Source: Vagococcus allomyrinae (GTDB taxonomy: Bacteria; Bacillota; Bacilli; Lactobacillales; Vagococcaceae). From it: DNA of 32,729 bases. Location of the stretch: contig NZ_JAEEGA010000024.1 in the NCBI RefSeq assembly GCF_017829975.1, positions 1 through 32,729 of the forward strand. Direction: 5' to 3'. The position numbers and the translations under genes are program-made. Below the pieces are notes generated by a model. That model saw nothing but the letters and a program-made list of their open reading frames with translations, did no database searches and was not told where the DNA came from. Shown here piece by piece: positions 1 to 9,302 of the stretch; within the stretch, counting starts at the first letter, position 1, and each line of letters opens with the position of its first letter.

Positions 1-60
1 CGTTCTAGATATGAGTGGGACATCATTTAGAGTTGAAGATACAAAAGAATGGCTTAAATA
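1..60 (+). pseudogene. 3' end of a plus-strand IS gene, probably istB
   Basis: An open frame enters from the left edge and stops with TAG at 58-60, encoding a tail that includes MSGTSFRVEDTKEWLK. Directly after the stop come two copies of the AGTGGACC motif seen again beside the istA remnant at 500-540, so this looks like the last gene and right end of a plus-oriented IS21-family element. IstB is the helper ATPase that follows istA in that family. Assignment to IstB rests mainly on context; the tail itself is too short to be sure. Confidence 0.35.
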
Positions 61-69
61 GTCAATTTA

Positions 70-112
70 AGTGGACCTATTTTCAACTGGTAGAGTGGAC
101 CGTTATTGAGTT
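70..112. repeat. IS21-type multiple terminal repeats, right end of element
   Basis: AGTGGACC occurs at 70-77 and again at 94-101, 24 bases apart, each followed by a T/A-rich stretch ending in CAACTG or GAGTTG. IS21-family ends carry several such transposase-binding repeats. Copies in the same plus-strand orientation at 500-507 and 534-540 fit the left end of a second element lying on the minus strand. Confidence 0.5.
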
Positions 113-159
113 GACATAAGCATGTATTTGAGACTCTGTTCAACATGCCCTTTTTCATT

Positions 160-448
160 CCCGTTAAAAGCATTCGTTGCTTATGCAGTCCCAATTTCAA
201 TCTCCGACAGAGTGATCTCATCAAGGCGCTTATCGATTTCTGGCGTATATTTTCTGTGTGATCTTTCAATTGTATCAAAAGTTGGTGCGCTTAATAATTT
301 ATCCTTGGCGGCTAAAGAATCAGGGCTACTTCAAGATCTTCCGGATTCTTTAGGTATTGGTTCCAGTAATGCCCAACTGTTTTGCGATTGAACGATTGGA
401 TCTTCCTGCTTCTTTTAATCGTATAATGGTTAATTTATCCAAAATGAT
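160..448 (-). pseudogene. istA: Degenerate istA (IS21-family transposase) N-terminal remnant
   Basis: Reading leftwards from 448, the frame gives ILDKLTIIRLKEAGRSNRSI, the typical N-terminal helix-turn-helix of IstA. The expected ATG is ATC here (446-448), a dead start, with an AAGGAGAG ribosome site still in front. After about 27 residues a small deletion shifts the frame; homology resumes in another frame with YWNQYLKNPEDLEVAL and later HRKYTPEIDKRLDEI, both IstA-like, and then decays. The DDE catalytic core is absent. This is a non-functional relic truncated at its 3' side near the IS21-type repeats at 70-112. Confidence 0.7.
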
Positions 449-499
449 TGTCTCTCCTTGAACCTCCAATAGAAATATGTCTACTTCTATTGTGGTGAA

Positions 500-540
500 A
501 GTGGACCGTTTTTCAATTCGATTTACTTTAATAAGTGGCC
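500..540. repeat. IS21-type terminal repeats upstream of the istA remnant
   Basis: AGTGGACC at 500-507 and AGTGGCC at 534-540 lie just upstream of the dead istA start, in the arrangement expected for the left end of a minus-strand IS21-family element. The next bases (541 onward) already match the end of an IS6-family element, so the IS21 end is interrupted here. Confidence 0.5.
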
Positions 541-587
541 CCATTTTACACTAGATGGACCCTTTTAAAAAACGTTACAACAGAACC
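541..587 (-). mobile_element. Terminal scrap of an IS6-family element
   Basis: The segment from CCATTTTACACTAG to the 18-base end at 570-587 (close to the reverse complement of GGTTCTGTTGCAAAGTTT, two mismatches) matches the right end of the fuller IS6 copy at about 3299-3344. Only the transposase-proximal end survives; no coding sequence is left. It abuts the stop codon of the leucine-rich-repeat gene at 591, so that gene is framed by IS6 ends on both sides (the other end is at 2538). Confidence 0.7.
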
Positions 588-590
588 AAT

Positions 591-2504
591 TTACCTAATA
601 GTAAACACTTTATCGGATAAAATATCTAAATTATTTATAGGAGTATTGTAAATATTTAAAAGTTCCAAATTACTTAAAGCATTTAAAGGTTCCACATCAG
701 TGATATAAGAGTTAGATACATCCAAAACTCGTAAATTAGAAAAAGAATCTACGAAGTCTAAGGTATTTAACTGACTATTTGGAATAATCAAAGTTTCTAG
801 GTTAGTCATACTATTGATCTTATCTGGTAGTAAAGTTAACCCATAATCAAACGAAGACATATATTTATTATCTTTCCAGACAGAAAAATATGAATTCTCG
901 TCTATTTCAAGATATTTTAAGTTGGGGAAAGGTAATTGATTCAGCCTCCCTAACGCTAAATAAGAGTCTAGTAAGGATAGCTCTTCAATTGATGGCATAA
1001 GTTCAATTTGTTCAGAAATACTATCAAAATCAATAGTGCTATCTTGAAGAACTATTTTTTTAAAGTTATCTAAGTAACTAAGAGAAGATAGATTTAGAAG
1101 GTTAGAAGAATTTTTTATTGTCAATGTTTCTAGTTCTAGTAACTTACTTAAATTGTCTAAATCTAAATCACTTCTCGTTCTAACTGATAAGTCCTTTATA
1201 GTAAGTGATCTTTCTATGATTTCTAAAAATCCCCCAGAAATGGTCACCTCTGTTAAGTGATTTAGACTATCTAAATCTGCAGTGCGAATATTATCTGAAT
1301 TAGATTCAAAATGTAACGTTTTCAAATTTTTTAATGACGCAATTTCTTCGATATTATTAAGCATATTATTTCCTGATAAATGTAAGGAAATTATAGTTTC
1401 TTTATCAGCTATATCTCTAATATTATGAATAGCTGTATCTTCTAAGGTCAACCTTTTTAACTTAGGCATATTTTTAATAAAACTAGTATCCTTTAACATA
1501 TCACCAGAGTTTATCGACAAATTTTCTAAATTTGTCAAACTGTGTAAACTTGAATAATCAGAAACCTTTGATACATTAAAAAGTGACAAGCTCTCTAAAT
1601 TATTGAAATTTGATAGCCACGAGATATCTTTTAGATAATAACCATTTATAGTTAGAGAAGTAAGCTTGTCTAGCTCTTTTAGTTTATTAGGAGTAACTTC
1701 TTCAGCTAAGTAGGTAACTATTAAATTTTCTAAATTAGTAAGTTCCTGTAAACGTAGAAGCTGGCTATCATTCCTAATCTGCGCTTTCAAATATTTTAAC
1801 TTTTTAGGATGAGGCAATGCACCCATAATATCATCTAATGATTGATTAAAATAACCTCCATAAAAAGTTAATTGATCAAGTTTTTTTAAGGAAAAATTAT
1901 AGCTCCCTTCTATATTGGAAGTATTGTTAAAATTCAGATATGTTAATCCGCTAAAACATGTAAAGTCTAAGATATCTAAAGTCAAATCATAAGGTAAAAT
2001 AACTTCCTCTGTTTCAAAATAATTATAAGGATTATTCCATACTTCGAAGCTATAAGAAACGCTCCAAACATCATTGCTTTTATCTTCAGAAAGCTTCACA
2101 GATAGATATTTAATCTTTTTTAACTCCTCAGTTTGAATTTTATCAATAGATTTTCGAAAAATCTGTTCTGTAAAAGCTATGCCTGCCTCAGATTCTGGCT
2201 TTTCTCGATAAGAATAAGTGTCAATCTTACTAATTGAATTGGGAGAGCGTCCGATTATTTTAGGAGTAACACCTAAAATAAAAAAAATTGTAACGCTCAA
2301 AGTTGCAAGAATAAAGAAAGCGATTATTGGAAGGTGGCTAATCGCTTTCTTTTGATGAGTATTATTAATTGTATAGTTATTGGTAATATTTTTTTCATCA
2401 TCAATAATAAATTCTGATTGACAAGAGTTGCATTTTAGCAAATTATCATTTATTAATGTTAATTTCCAACCGCAATTTGAACATTTTAAATCAATAAATT
2501 TCAT
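591..2504 (-). CDS. Zinc-ribbon, single-pass membrane, leucine-rich-repeat protein (637 aa)
   Basis: The start is ATG at 2502-2504, preceded by AGAGGAGATA; the open frame continues upstream for 42 codons but that part is the shifted C-terminus of the IS6 transposase. The protein begins with a CxxC...CxxC zinc-ribbon (CSNCGWK, then CNSCQSEF, residues about 8-30), then one hydrophobic segment (about 60-80), then a stalk, then from about residue 190 a long array of short repeats of the LxxLxxLxLxxN type, including a series with SNLRVLDVSNS near the end. The topology suggests a cytoplasmic zinc-ribbon and an extracellular LRR receptor- or adhesin-like domain. No LPXTG or WxL signal is present. 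It is AT-rich and lies between IS6 ends at 570-587 and 2538-2555, consistent with IS-borne cargo. Ligand and function are unknown. Confidence 0.8.
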   Translation of the reverse strand: MKFIDLKCSNCGWKLTLINDNLLKCNSCQSEFIIDDEKNITNNYTINNTHQKKAISHLPIIAFFILATLSVTIFFILGVTPKIIGRSPNSISKIDTYSYREKPESEAGIAFTEQIFRKSIDKIQTEELKKIKYLSVKLSEDKSNDVWSVSYSFEVWNNPYNYFETEEVILPYDLTLDILDFTCFSGLTYLNFNNTSNIEGSYNFSLKKLDQLTFYGGYFNQSLDDIMGALPHPKKLKYLKAQIRNDSQLLRLQELTNLENLIVTYLAEEVTPNKLKELDKLTSLTINGYYLKDISWLSNFNNLESLSLFNVSKVSDYSSLHSLTNLENLSINSGDMLKDTSFIKNMPKLKRLTLEDTAIHNIRDIADKETIISLHLSGNNMLNNIEEIASLKNLKTLHFESNSDNIRTADLDSLNHLTEVTISGGFLEIIERSLTIKDLSVRTRSDLDLDNLSKLLELETLTIKNSSNLLNLSSLSYLDNFKKIVLQDSTIDFDSISEQIELMPSIEELSLLDSYLALGRLNQLPFPNLKYLEIDENSYFSVWKDNKYMSSFDYGLTLLPDKINSMTNLETLIIPNSQLNTLDFVDSFSNLRVLDVSNSYITDVEPLNALSNLELLNIYNTPINNLDILSDKVFTIR

Positions 2505-2537
2505 AGTAACTATCTCCTCTAGTAATATTAGATTAAT

Positions 2538-3344
2538 GGTTCTGTTGCATAGTTTAGAATAAGTGTGAACGTCCCATGGAGGTGGATTATAAACAATATT
2601 TCCCATCAATTGTTTGAGTTCACTGCACACAGAAAAGCAAAAGAAATTTTCATCTTTTCAGCTTTTTTGTATAGAGCCTGAATAGTTTCCATTCCTTTGA
2701 TTGCAGCAGAATCTGTCCTTATAGACCGATATAAGTTGTGTCTTTTCTTGATAGGCCGGTGATCTTGTTCAATGATATTATTCAAGTGTTTACTGCTCCG
2801 GTGAATCGTTGACTCAAAAAAATCATCAGATTTTAACCGTTTAAAAGAGCAAGCCAGCGATGGAGCTTTATCCGTGGCAAGTACCCTCGGCTCACCAAAT
2901 TGTTTGATTACTCTCTTGAAAAATCCATACGCAACTTGACTGTCATTTTTCTTACGTAGCAAAATATCGAGTGTTAGCCCCAAAGAGTCAATCGCACGAT
3001 ACAATTAATATCACTTATCCTTCACTTTAACGTAGGTTTCATCCATTCGCCAAGAATCACCTGCTGCTCGAGTTCTTTTTTTCCAAAGACAGTTAGACGA
3101 CTCGACTATATTCTTGAACCCATCGGTAAACAGTGGCATAGTAGACGTCAATCCCACGTTTACGAAAGATTTCTAAAGCGTCACGATAACTTAAGTTCTA
3201 TCGTAGATAGTAGCCTACAGCTACCATGATAATGTCTTATTTGAATTACTTGCTTTTTAAATAAGCCATGACTATTCTCCTTAGATGCTATTTCTTTCCA
3301 TTTTACACTAGATAGTCCCATTAGAAAAACTTTGCAACAGAACC
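2538..3344 (-). mobile_element. IS6-family insertion sequence, full length but inactive
   Basis: Bounded by 18-base inverted ends at 2538-2555 (GGTTCTGTTGCATAGTTT) and 3327-3344 (AAACTTTGCAACAGAACC), 807 bases in all, the usual size for the IS1216/ISS1 group. Its only gene, a minus-strand transposase, is broken. The 8 bases outside each end do not match (AGATTAAT and AAAAAAAT), so no target duplication remains. It sits about 30 bases upstream of the LRR start codon. Confidence 0.85.
2606..3269 (-). pseudogene. IS6-family DDE transposase, multiply disrupted
   Basis: The start ATG is at 3267-3269 behind AAGGAG, but the frame meets a stop after seven codons (MAYLKSK), with further stops and a shift before the core. 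The HTH region is still readable as TVYRWVQEY, the first catalytic Asp lies in MDETYVKVK just before two in-frame stops, and an uninterrupted block from 3004 to 2606 contains the second Asp (ATDKAP) and the Glu (NNIIEQDHR). Near the C-terminus another shift separates the frame from the normal CSELKQLMGN ending. All DDE residues are recognisable, but no full-length protein can be made. Confidence 0.85.
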
Positions 3345-3445
3345 AAAAAAATAAGCTTTAGGTAAAAACAAAGATGATAAAATATTCGAGGAGTCATAAA
3401 AATAGTACTAAGAATGATATTCGTGTTATCTATTGAAAATAGTTT

Positions 3446-4240
3446 TCATTCAAACAATCGCAAATTTTCACCCATCATTTTTGGTCTAAGACACCACAAA
3501 GTATAAATCAGTGGTACGACTCCATAAATAATAATGAGTGAACCCCATTGAGAAGATCCAGCAATATCAGCTGTGGGAGTCCATAGAGTAAAGTTATTCA
3601 TAAAATGAAAAAGTATACTATAAAATATCGACCCAGTCCTTAATGTTAACACGGCTAAACAGAGACCTAAAAAGAAAGCATAAAAAACCTGTTGATTCAC
3701 AGCTAATATAGTTGGTGCATTTGGCAATAATAAATTGAAATAATGAGTTAAGGAAAAGAATAGTGCACTAATTAACGCTATTAATAGTGGTTTCCATTTA
3801 GAATAAGGTAACGCTAAAAATAGACCATTTATTCCAAATCCTCGGTCTCTTATTTCTTCGAATATCCCAGCTCCTAAAGCACTAAAAAGTGATGCTAAGA
3901 CTAATATAAAAGGCTGGTTAATTACTTGAGGTAGCTCAGCTATAAAATCTATGCCAAATAGAACCATAGGTACAATAAATATTAAGCCTTTTGTTTTTAA
4001 TAAAATATTAAAATTAATGCCAAAGTTTATTTTTTTGTTGAATAGTCTATTACTTAGTTGATATACTCCTAAACTAATAATTAATACTATTATAAAATAA
4101 ATTGTTTGATAACATGGTTTACTTTGTAAACCTGGATTTGAATATAGAATTGCTAACGTTATTAGCTTATACAATAAGTAAAAAGCTGTCATCCCCCCTA
4201 CGCTTAGCCACATTTCTTTCCAATTAACTTTGTTTAACAC
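3446..4240 (-). CDS. CPBP-family (CAAX/Abi) intramembrane metalloprotease
   Basis: A polytopic membrane protein of about 264 residues with the CPBP motifs in order: EEIRDRG (the family's paired Glu plus Arg-Gly), FFSLTHY (FxxxH) and HFMNN (HxxxN). In this family the Glu and His residues form a membrane-buried metalloprotease site; relatives process prenylated proteins or give bacteriocin self-immunity. Hydrophobic segments occupy most of the chain. A GTG seven codons further upstream is possible, but GGGGAG at 4247-4252 is best placed for the GTG at 4240. It stands alone between IS6-family copies with no bacteriocin gene alongside, so its substrate is unknown. The 185 bases between it and the IS6 end at 3344 contain no strong terminator. 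Confidence 0.8.
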   Translation of the reverse strand: MLNKVNWKEMWLSVGGMTAFYLLYKLITLAILYSNPGLQSKPCYQTIYFIIVLIISLGVYQLSNRLFNKKINFGINFNILLKTKGLIFIVPMVLFGIDFIAELPQVINQPFILVLASLFSALGAGIFEEIRDRGFGINGLFLALPYSKWKPLLIALISALFFSLTHYFNLLLPNAPTILAVNQQVFYAFFLGLCLAVLTLRTGSIFYSILFHFMNNFTLWTPTADIAGSSQWGSLIIIYGVVPLIYTLWCLRPKMMGENLRLFE

Positions 4241-4374
4241 ACTCGACTCCCCTTTTCTCACTTTCTTTTTTTAGAATAACTCTCTGTATATAGTTATGCA
4301 GGTTCAGAATCAATCATTCAAATGTCGTAGTAATAAAAAAAATCATCTGATGCAATAATCAACTCATCAAATAT

Positions 4375-5154
4375 GCTTCTGTTGCAAAGCTATAAATAAG
4401 AAAAGGCAATGTTTCTCGTCAGGTCATTTTAAGCCGGTATCCCCATTAATTGTTTGAGTTCATTGTATACTGAAAAGTCGAAGAATTTTCTTCGACTTTT
4501 TTTGTATACAATGAATCCTCGCTATCCCTTTAACTATAGCAGAAGTGGGCCTTCTGAACCGATAAAACTTATGTCTTTTCTTGATAGGACGATGATATTA
4601 TTTAAGTATTTACAGGGTCGGTGAATCACGAACTCACAAAAATCATCAGATTTTTAGCTACCTGAAAGTGTAAACCAACAATGGCGCCTTATCCGTGTCA
4701 AGCAACCCCGGTTCACCAAATGGTTGGCTTAACGGCTTGAGGAAGATGCAGGCTGCTTGACTATCACGGTTCTTATATAGCCAAATATCGTGGGTCAGCT
4801 CTGATGAGGCAATCGTAGGTTACGAATAGTGCCACTTGGCCTTCACTTTAATGTAAACCTCATCCATTCCTCAAGAGTCACCTACCATGCGGTTTTGTTT
4901 TTTTAAAAGACATTGAGCGATTTACTATACTCTCGTCCTCACCAGTAGATAGTTGTGTAGCGTTTCAGAAATTCTACTTTCACGAAGAATTTCTAAAACG
5001 CTACGGTAACTTACGTTGGTACCATAGATAGCAGCCTGCGGCTATCAGACTAATGTCTTTCTTGAACTATTTGCCTTTAAATGGATCATAACTGTTCCCC
5101 TTAGACGCTATTTCTTTCTATTTACACTAGATGATCTCTTTAGAAAAACTTTGC
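4375..5154 (-). mobile_element. Decayed IS6-family element
   Basis: The left end at 4375-4392 reads GCTTCTGTTGCAAAGCTA, three or four changes from the IS6 end, and the right end stops at AAACTTTGC (about 5146-5154) and then diverges. The interior follows the copy at 2538-3344 base by base in many stretches (the Glu-region, the ATCATCAGATTT stretch and the start region near 5095), but stops and shifts are everywhere, so no transposase frame survives. It is an older copy than the one at 2538. Confidence 0.75.
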
Positions 5155-5267
5155 TCGCCCCGCCCTCTTTTCTTTTTTTCCTCTTACTAAAAATTCTACT
5201 TTATTGACTATTGTTGTCTATCAACTTGAACATTGGTATGAATTACTGTTTAATAAACACATTATAC

Positions 5268-8200
5268 TTATGGGTTGATCTCGTATATTCCATTCTTACC
5301 ATAATTCCAGCCATAGTATCTTGGTGTTTCTGAATTGGAGAAACTAGGAGTCAAATAGACGGTTACCCAGTATTCTGACTGTGATTTGCCATTTAATACA
5401 ATCTGACCAGTGCTCTTATTTAACTCATTATGTGGAAGATTCGTATCCGTTAGTTGGAAGCCCACCCATTCATAGTATTCTGGTATCACTGGTATAATAT
5501 AATAATACCAATGATCATCCGCTAAGGACACTAAGATTTTGTTATAACTTGACATATCACCATCGCGTGAAGGTCCTTTAATAGATAGTTCTTCCTTTGT
5601 AGATGTCGTGGTTCCTAAAAGGGCATCTTTTCCATTAATGGCTTTCGCAAATCCTTCTGTTGGTACGACCAGTTCATTTCGCCTATTTATAACAACTTGT
5701 TGATAATGAATGGTTAAGGGGTCTCGAATTAATTTAATTGTAATAGGTGCTTCTATCACTTTTCCCTTTTTTGTAAACGTTAAACGGATATTAGGATAGT
5801 CTCCCGGCAAAGTCGCACTATTAATTGTCGCTTTATCTGTAGAATTAACTCCAAGGCCCGTAATATTATCTTTATCAGCTAAAACTGGTGGAACATCGCC
5901 AGTTTGAGCGTTAGCTTTAAATTGATACACTTTAATCTCTGAATTTACCCAAATTTTGTTATTAGTTTCTTGATCTGCCAAACGTAATTCTTGAGTATAG
6001 TCTTTTGCATAGATGACGACGTCATTAGCCTCATCTACGACCGTGCGATCATCTGTTACAAATACCCAAATCCGATTTTTCACAGTGGTTGTCGTAGAAC
6101 CTTTATATTCAATATCTAATGGATAAGGTTTAGCTACTGTTGCCTGTCGCAGTGTTGTTAACTGATTAGTATCTGTGAATACTACCTTAGAACTCAATAG
6201 AGGGGGAGATTTAGTACTATCCTCATCATAGATAGCGTCTTTTCCGTTCCATGCTTTAGTTTGGGCTAGTTTTTTGATTGCATCATCTGTTGATAAACTA
6301 GTCGCTACATCATCTACATGAATAGAAAAGTTAGCCACATCTAAATAATAGTTATCTTTTTCTTTGGTTTTATCTGTGAGGGCATTAATGACATTAGACG
6401 TCACACTTGATTTTTTATTATCATCTGAGACAAAAAATGTTACATGTTGTGGCCCTGTTTTTGTTGTGTCTAGTCCAAGTGTATCCCAATCTATATTGGG
6501 ATTTCGTACAACCCCATCAGCATCATAAACAATTTTATTCGGATTCTTATTAATACGTTCTCTTAACCACTTCATATCCTTTTGTCCTGATAGGTTACCA
6601 GGACTTAGTTCATAACTATCATAGACTGAAACGTTTGTTAATAATTCTTGTTGTATCTGTTCTTTTGACTTTTTTTCAATATTTATTTGATTAGATGTTG
6701 ATTTAATAGCTGGAGCGTAGTCGGGTACTAATTTGATTAGTCCATACAGCGCATTCTGTTCCGTGACTGTAGATCCAGGATAACTTTCTTTCCACCCATC
6801 TTTTGGTTTGTTTGTAAAATCTCTAGAAGTACCATACCCATATAGAAATAAGTTATCCGTATCTTGGCCCGCTATTATATTTGAAATACTTACAGTTCCT
6901 GTTGCATTTATACCACGAGCACTTAGAATGTTAAAGTCTTCATCAACAACTCCTATATAGATATCGCCTTTTTTAATTCCATATTCAGCAAGTACTCCCC
7001 CATTATCTCCATATTGACCGTATATCATATATTTACCAAAATTTGATAAAGTCTCTGAGACACCAATACTGCTATTTTTCGGAAAACTCAACAATACCTG
7101 TTGTTTATTACTACCATAACCCATTCGTAAATCTTGTTTAACAAGCTCGGTTTTTTCTGCGTAAATTTTCGTTAAATAGAGTTCAGATGTTGTTGAAATT
7201 GCTTCCATCACTCTAAAAGTTCTTAATCCTGTCTGAACAATGTTTTCTCCCATGGGAACAAGTTCCAATAACTCTCCATTGTCATTCCAATGACCTAGAT
7301 ATGAATTGTATTGATTAATAGTATTTCTAAAGTCCATTTTCCCAAAAAAACCACCATTAACACTATCATATCCTGGAGAAGATAACCAAGAACCCCAAAA
7401 AGTTCCTCCCACTTTCAGATAATTAATTTTGTTGGGTATTTTTAAGTGCTTTTTCAATTTAAATACATTATTTTCTAAATACAGTATATCATTCCCTTCG
7501 TTTGGATTTCCATTCCTATTATCTACGTATCCGTAAGAATAATATTGATTTCCAGTTTCACCAACAAACGGTTTTATAAGAGTTGATAACTGATTATTAG
7601 TCGTAATATTTTGAGTAATATCTTGCCAGTTAACATTCTGAATAGTTTTTTTTAGAGCATCCACTTTAAAATTTATTTTTCTTAATGCATTATTTCCCAC
7701 AAGAATATTATTTGATCTTCCAGTGTAAATATAGCTATACGATCCATCAGTTTCTTTTAAAAAAGGGGACTCTCCACCTGCATAATCTCCTTGTGGACCA
7801 TTACCAATAGTATTATTGGTATCTGTGGGCATTCCAGTTACCATATTTTTATTATCTGTGATCTCCCCAGTCTTACCATCGAAAATCGCAATAGTTAATG
7901 TCATTCTAGCAGGTGCCGTGTTTAGAATAGCATCATTGTCGTTTCTTGTTGCAATGCTCATCAAATATTTATTGTCTCCTAAGTACTCTGTCATTGAAAC
8001 AACATCTTGCTGCTTAGTGCTATACGCACCTAATACTCCTTTTGACACCGAAACACTTGGAACCTCATTTTGAACATATCCCTTATACAAAGGGTCACTT
8101 GTTAATATTGTCTCCCATAACTTAGTGTCGTCCTCTTGTAAGTTATATTCATCGGCTACTCCTGAATCTAACTTCACCTTATTAGTCGGATGCGCACTTA

Positions 8201-8309
8201 TTTTAGATGAGTGACTCTCTTTTTTATAGTAGTGACTGACGCCAAATAAGAAGAAGACAGACAAACCAAGTAGGATGAGTTTTCTTATTATCTTTTTGTG
8301 TTTCATCAT
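5268..8309 (-). CDS. Large exported, membrane-anchored protein of unknown function (1013 aa)
   Basis: ATG at 8307-8309 follows AGGAGG with a long A-rich spacer; a second ATG is adjacent. Residues about 8-27 form one hydrophobic segment after a Lys/Arg-rich start, with no clear cleavage site, so a signal anchor is likely. Residues about 60-540 are aromatic- and Gly-rich beta-type sequence in short blade-like units, possibly a propeller (inference). From about 560 onward the sequence looks like repeated Ig-like modules: KAWNGKDAIYD near 686 and KAINGKDALLG near 890 are repeat signatures. The C-terminus is rich in Tyr and Trp and has no LPXTG or canonical WxL motif. It is the last gene of the fibre cluster, 84 bases after the preceding one, and could be a tip, adhesin or matrix component. 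Confidence 0.75.
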   Translation of the reverse strand: MMKHKKIIRKLILLGLSVFFLFGVSHYYKKESHSSKISAHPTNKVKLDSGVADEYNLQEDDTKLWETILTSDPLYKGYVQNEVPSVSVSKGVLGAYSTKQQDVVSMTEYLGDNKYLMSIATRNDNDAILNTAPARMTLTIAIFDGKTGEITDNKNMVTGMPTDTNNTIGNGPQGDYAGGESPFLKETDGSYSYIYTGRSNNILVGNNALRKINFKVDALKKTIQNVNWQDITQNITTNNQLSTLIKPFVGETGNQYYSYGYVDNRNGNPNEGNDILYLENNVFKLKKHLKIPNKINYLKVGGTFWGSWLSSPGYDSVNGGFFGKMDFRNTINQYNSYLGHWNDNGELLELVPMGENIVQTGLRTFRVMEAISTTSELYLTKIYAEKTELVKQDLRMGYGSNKQQVLLSFPKNSSIGVSETLSNFGKYMIYGQYGDNGGVLAEYGIKKGDIYIGVVDEDFNILSARGINATGTVSISNIIAGQDTDNLFLYGYGTSRDFTNKPKDGWKESYPGSTVTEQNALYGLIKLVPDYAPAIKSTSNQINIEKKSKEQIQQELLTNVSVYDSYELSPGNLSGQKDMKWLRERINKNPNKIVYDADGVVRNPNIDWDTLGLDTTKTGPQHVTFFVSDDNKKSSVTSNVINALTDKTKEKDNYYLDVANFSIHVDDVATSLSTDDAIKKLAQTKAWNGKDAIYDEDSTKSPPLLSSKVVFTDTNQLTTLRQATVAKPYPLDIEYKGSTTTTVKNRIWVFVTDDRTVVDEANDVVIYAKDYTQELRLADQETNNKIWVNSEIKVYQFKANAQTGDVPPVLADKDNITGLGVNSTDKATINSATLPGDYPNIRLTFTKKGKVIEAPITIKLIRDPLTIHYQQVVINRRNELVVPTEGFAKAINGKDALLGTTTSTKEELSIKGPSRDGDMSSYNKILVSLADDHWYYYIIPVIPEYYEWVGFQLTDTNLPHNELNKSTGQIVLNGKSQSEYWVTVYLTPSFSNSETPRYYGWNYGKNGIYEINP

Positions 8310-8393
8310 TTTTTTATTTTTCCTCCTATATCTTATAGCTCCATAGAATCAATTGGACCACTAATAGTAACCGGTAAAAAGTAATTATTTTCA

Positions 8394-8627
8394 TTATCTA
8401 TTACTAAATCCTATTTTTTCGCTTGTTGAGGAGCCCCTCTTCAGTACCTCTTTTAATTGGCTGATCTGCTGATTCGCTTCAATTGTCATTTGTTGCTCTG
8501 CCATCAATGCTTGTTCCATTTCTGCTAACCGGCAGTTCTTTTCCTTTAGTACTTCTTGAAAAGACATGATCATCATATCCATCGTTTCTTTCAAGTCATT
8601 CCCTGTTTCCTTCAATGAGGTTGTCAC
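8394..8627 (-). CDS. Small coiled-coil protein (77 aa)
   Basis: Starts with GTG at 8625-8627, overlapping the TGA stop of the preceding gene in a GTGA, with AAGGAGGA 6 bases upstream; this is a translational-coupling arrangement. The sequence is Glu/Gln/Lys/Met-rich with heptad-like hydrophobic spacing across most of its length and has no membrane segment or Cys pair. It is probably a cytoplasmic partner of the product of the overlapping gene at 8624-9241. No family recognised. Confidence 0.65.
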   Translation of the reverse strand: MTTSLKETGNDLKETMDMMIMSFQEVLKEKNCRLAEMEQALMAEQQMTIEANQQISQLKEVLKRGSSTSEKIGFSNR

Positions 8628-9241
8628 ATCTTGTCCTCCTTCTTCTGGTTACTCTCTTGCTGACTCATTGTCTGTGTTTGTCCATCCAAGAGATTATTTA
8701 AATGAAAACAAGCCTCCTCACTCGCTATCGCCACCTTCACTAGTTGTTGCTGATACTCATTTAGGGCTTGCAAGGGTTTTTCCGTTTTTGACCGTGCTTC
8801 TCGTCTTATTCGTTTACTCGAACCACGTTGTGAGTATGGCTCAACTATTGATAGACTCGATTCCGATAAGGCATCTGATAAAGCTAATGCTTGCTGCACA
8901 ATTGCTCTGGCTTCCTTTTTCGCACTAATCAAATAATGGCCAATCATCCCATCGATAGAACGTCCACTTTCTAAGACACCTCCTAGTAAAATTCCGATGT
9001 CAATTTGTTCTTGAATCAACGGGTTAGATAAACTTCCCTCTTTTGTTAAAAGCTGTTCTAGTTGACGAATGACCACTACTAATTGCCGATTGATATCTGT
9101 CGTTAGTTGGAGTTGCTTCTCTAGTTTAGACTTTGCTGTTACTACTTCTTGTAATTCAAAATCAGACTGGGTGACAGAATGACCCGACTTACTGTCTACT
9201 AAATCACTTGTGTCAGTCAGATTATCTTGTAATAGGCTCAT
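8624..9241 (-). CDS. Unknown helical protein of the fibre cluster (205 aa)
   Basis: The start chosen is ATG at 9239-9241 because AAAGGAG lies 8 bases upstream; the frame is open for 16 more codons but without as good a site. The protein is predicted helical: Lys/Glu/Gln-rich segments at about 30-75 and 125-190 suggest coiled coils, around a middle containing GILLGGVLESGRSIDGMIGH. A basic patch (RGSSKRIRREARSK) lies at about residue 135-150. There is no signal peptide. It is located directly downstream of the TagH-like ATPase gene and overlaps the next gene; a cytoplasmic accessory or scaffold role is an inference from position only. Confidence 0.65.
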   Translation of the reverse strand: MSLLQDNLTDTSDLVDSKSGHSVTQSDFELQEVVTAKSKLEKQLQLTTDINRQLVVVIRQLEQLLTKEGSLSNPLIQEQIDIGILLGGVLESGRSIDGMIGHYLISAKKEARAIVQQALALSDALSESSLSIVEPYSQRGSSKRIRREARSKTEKPLQALNEYQQQLVKVAIASEEACFHLNNLLDGQTQTMSQQESNQKKEDKM

Positions 9242-9302
9242 TGGCACGTCTCCTTTCATTGTGCGAACAGAAAGAAGCTTCTGACTCATGGCGACTCTTT
9301 CT

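Noticed and set aside
122-391. Plus-strand open frame over the istA remnant
   Set aside because: Runs opposite recognisable IstA homology; no independent signal.
7816-8073. Plus-strand open frame of 85 codons
   Set aside because: Lies opposite the 1013-aa gene, no ribosome site, composition as expected from an antisense frame.
8566-8928. Plus-strand open frame of 120 codons
   Set aside because: Antisense to the two small helical-protein genes, whose starts, ribosome sites and overlap are convincing.
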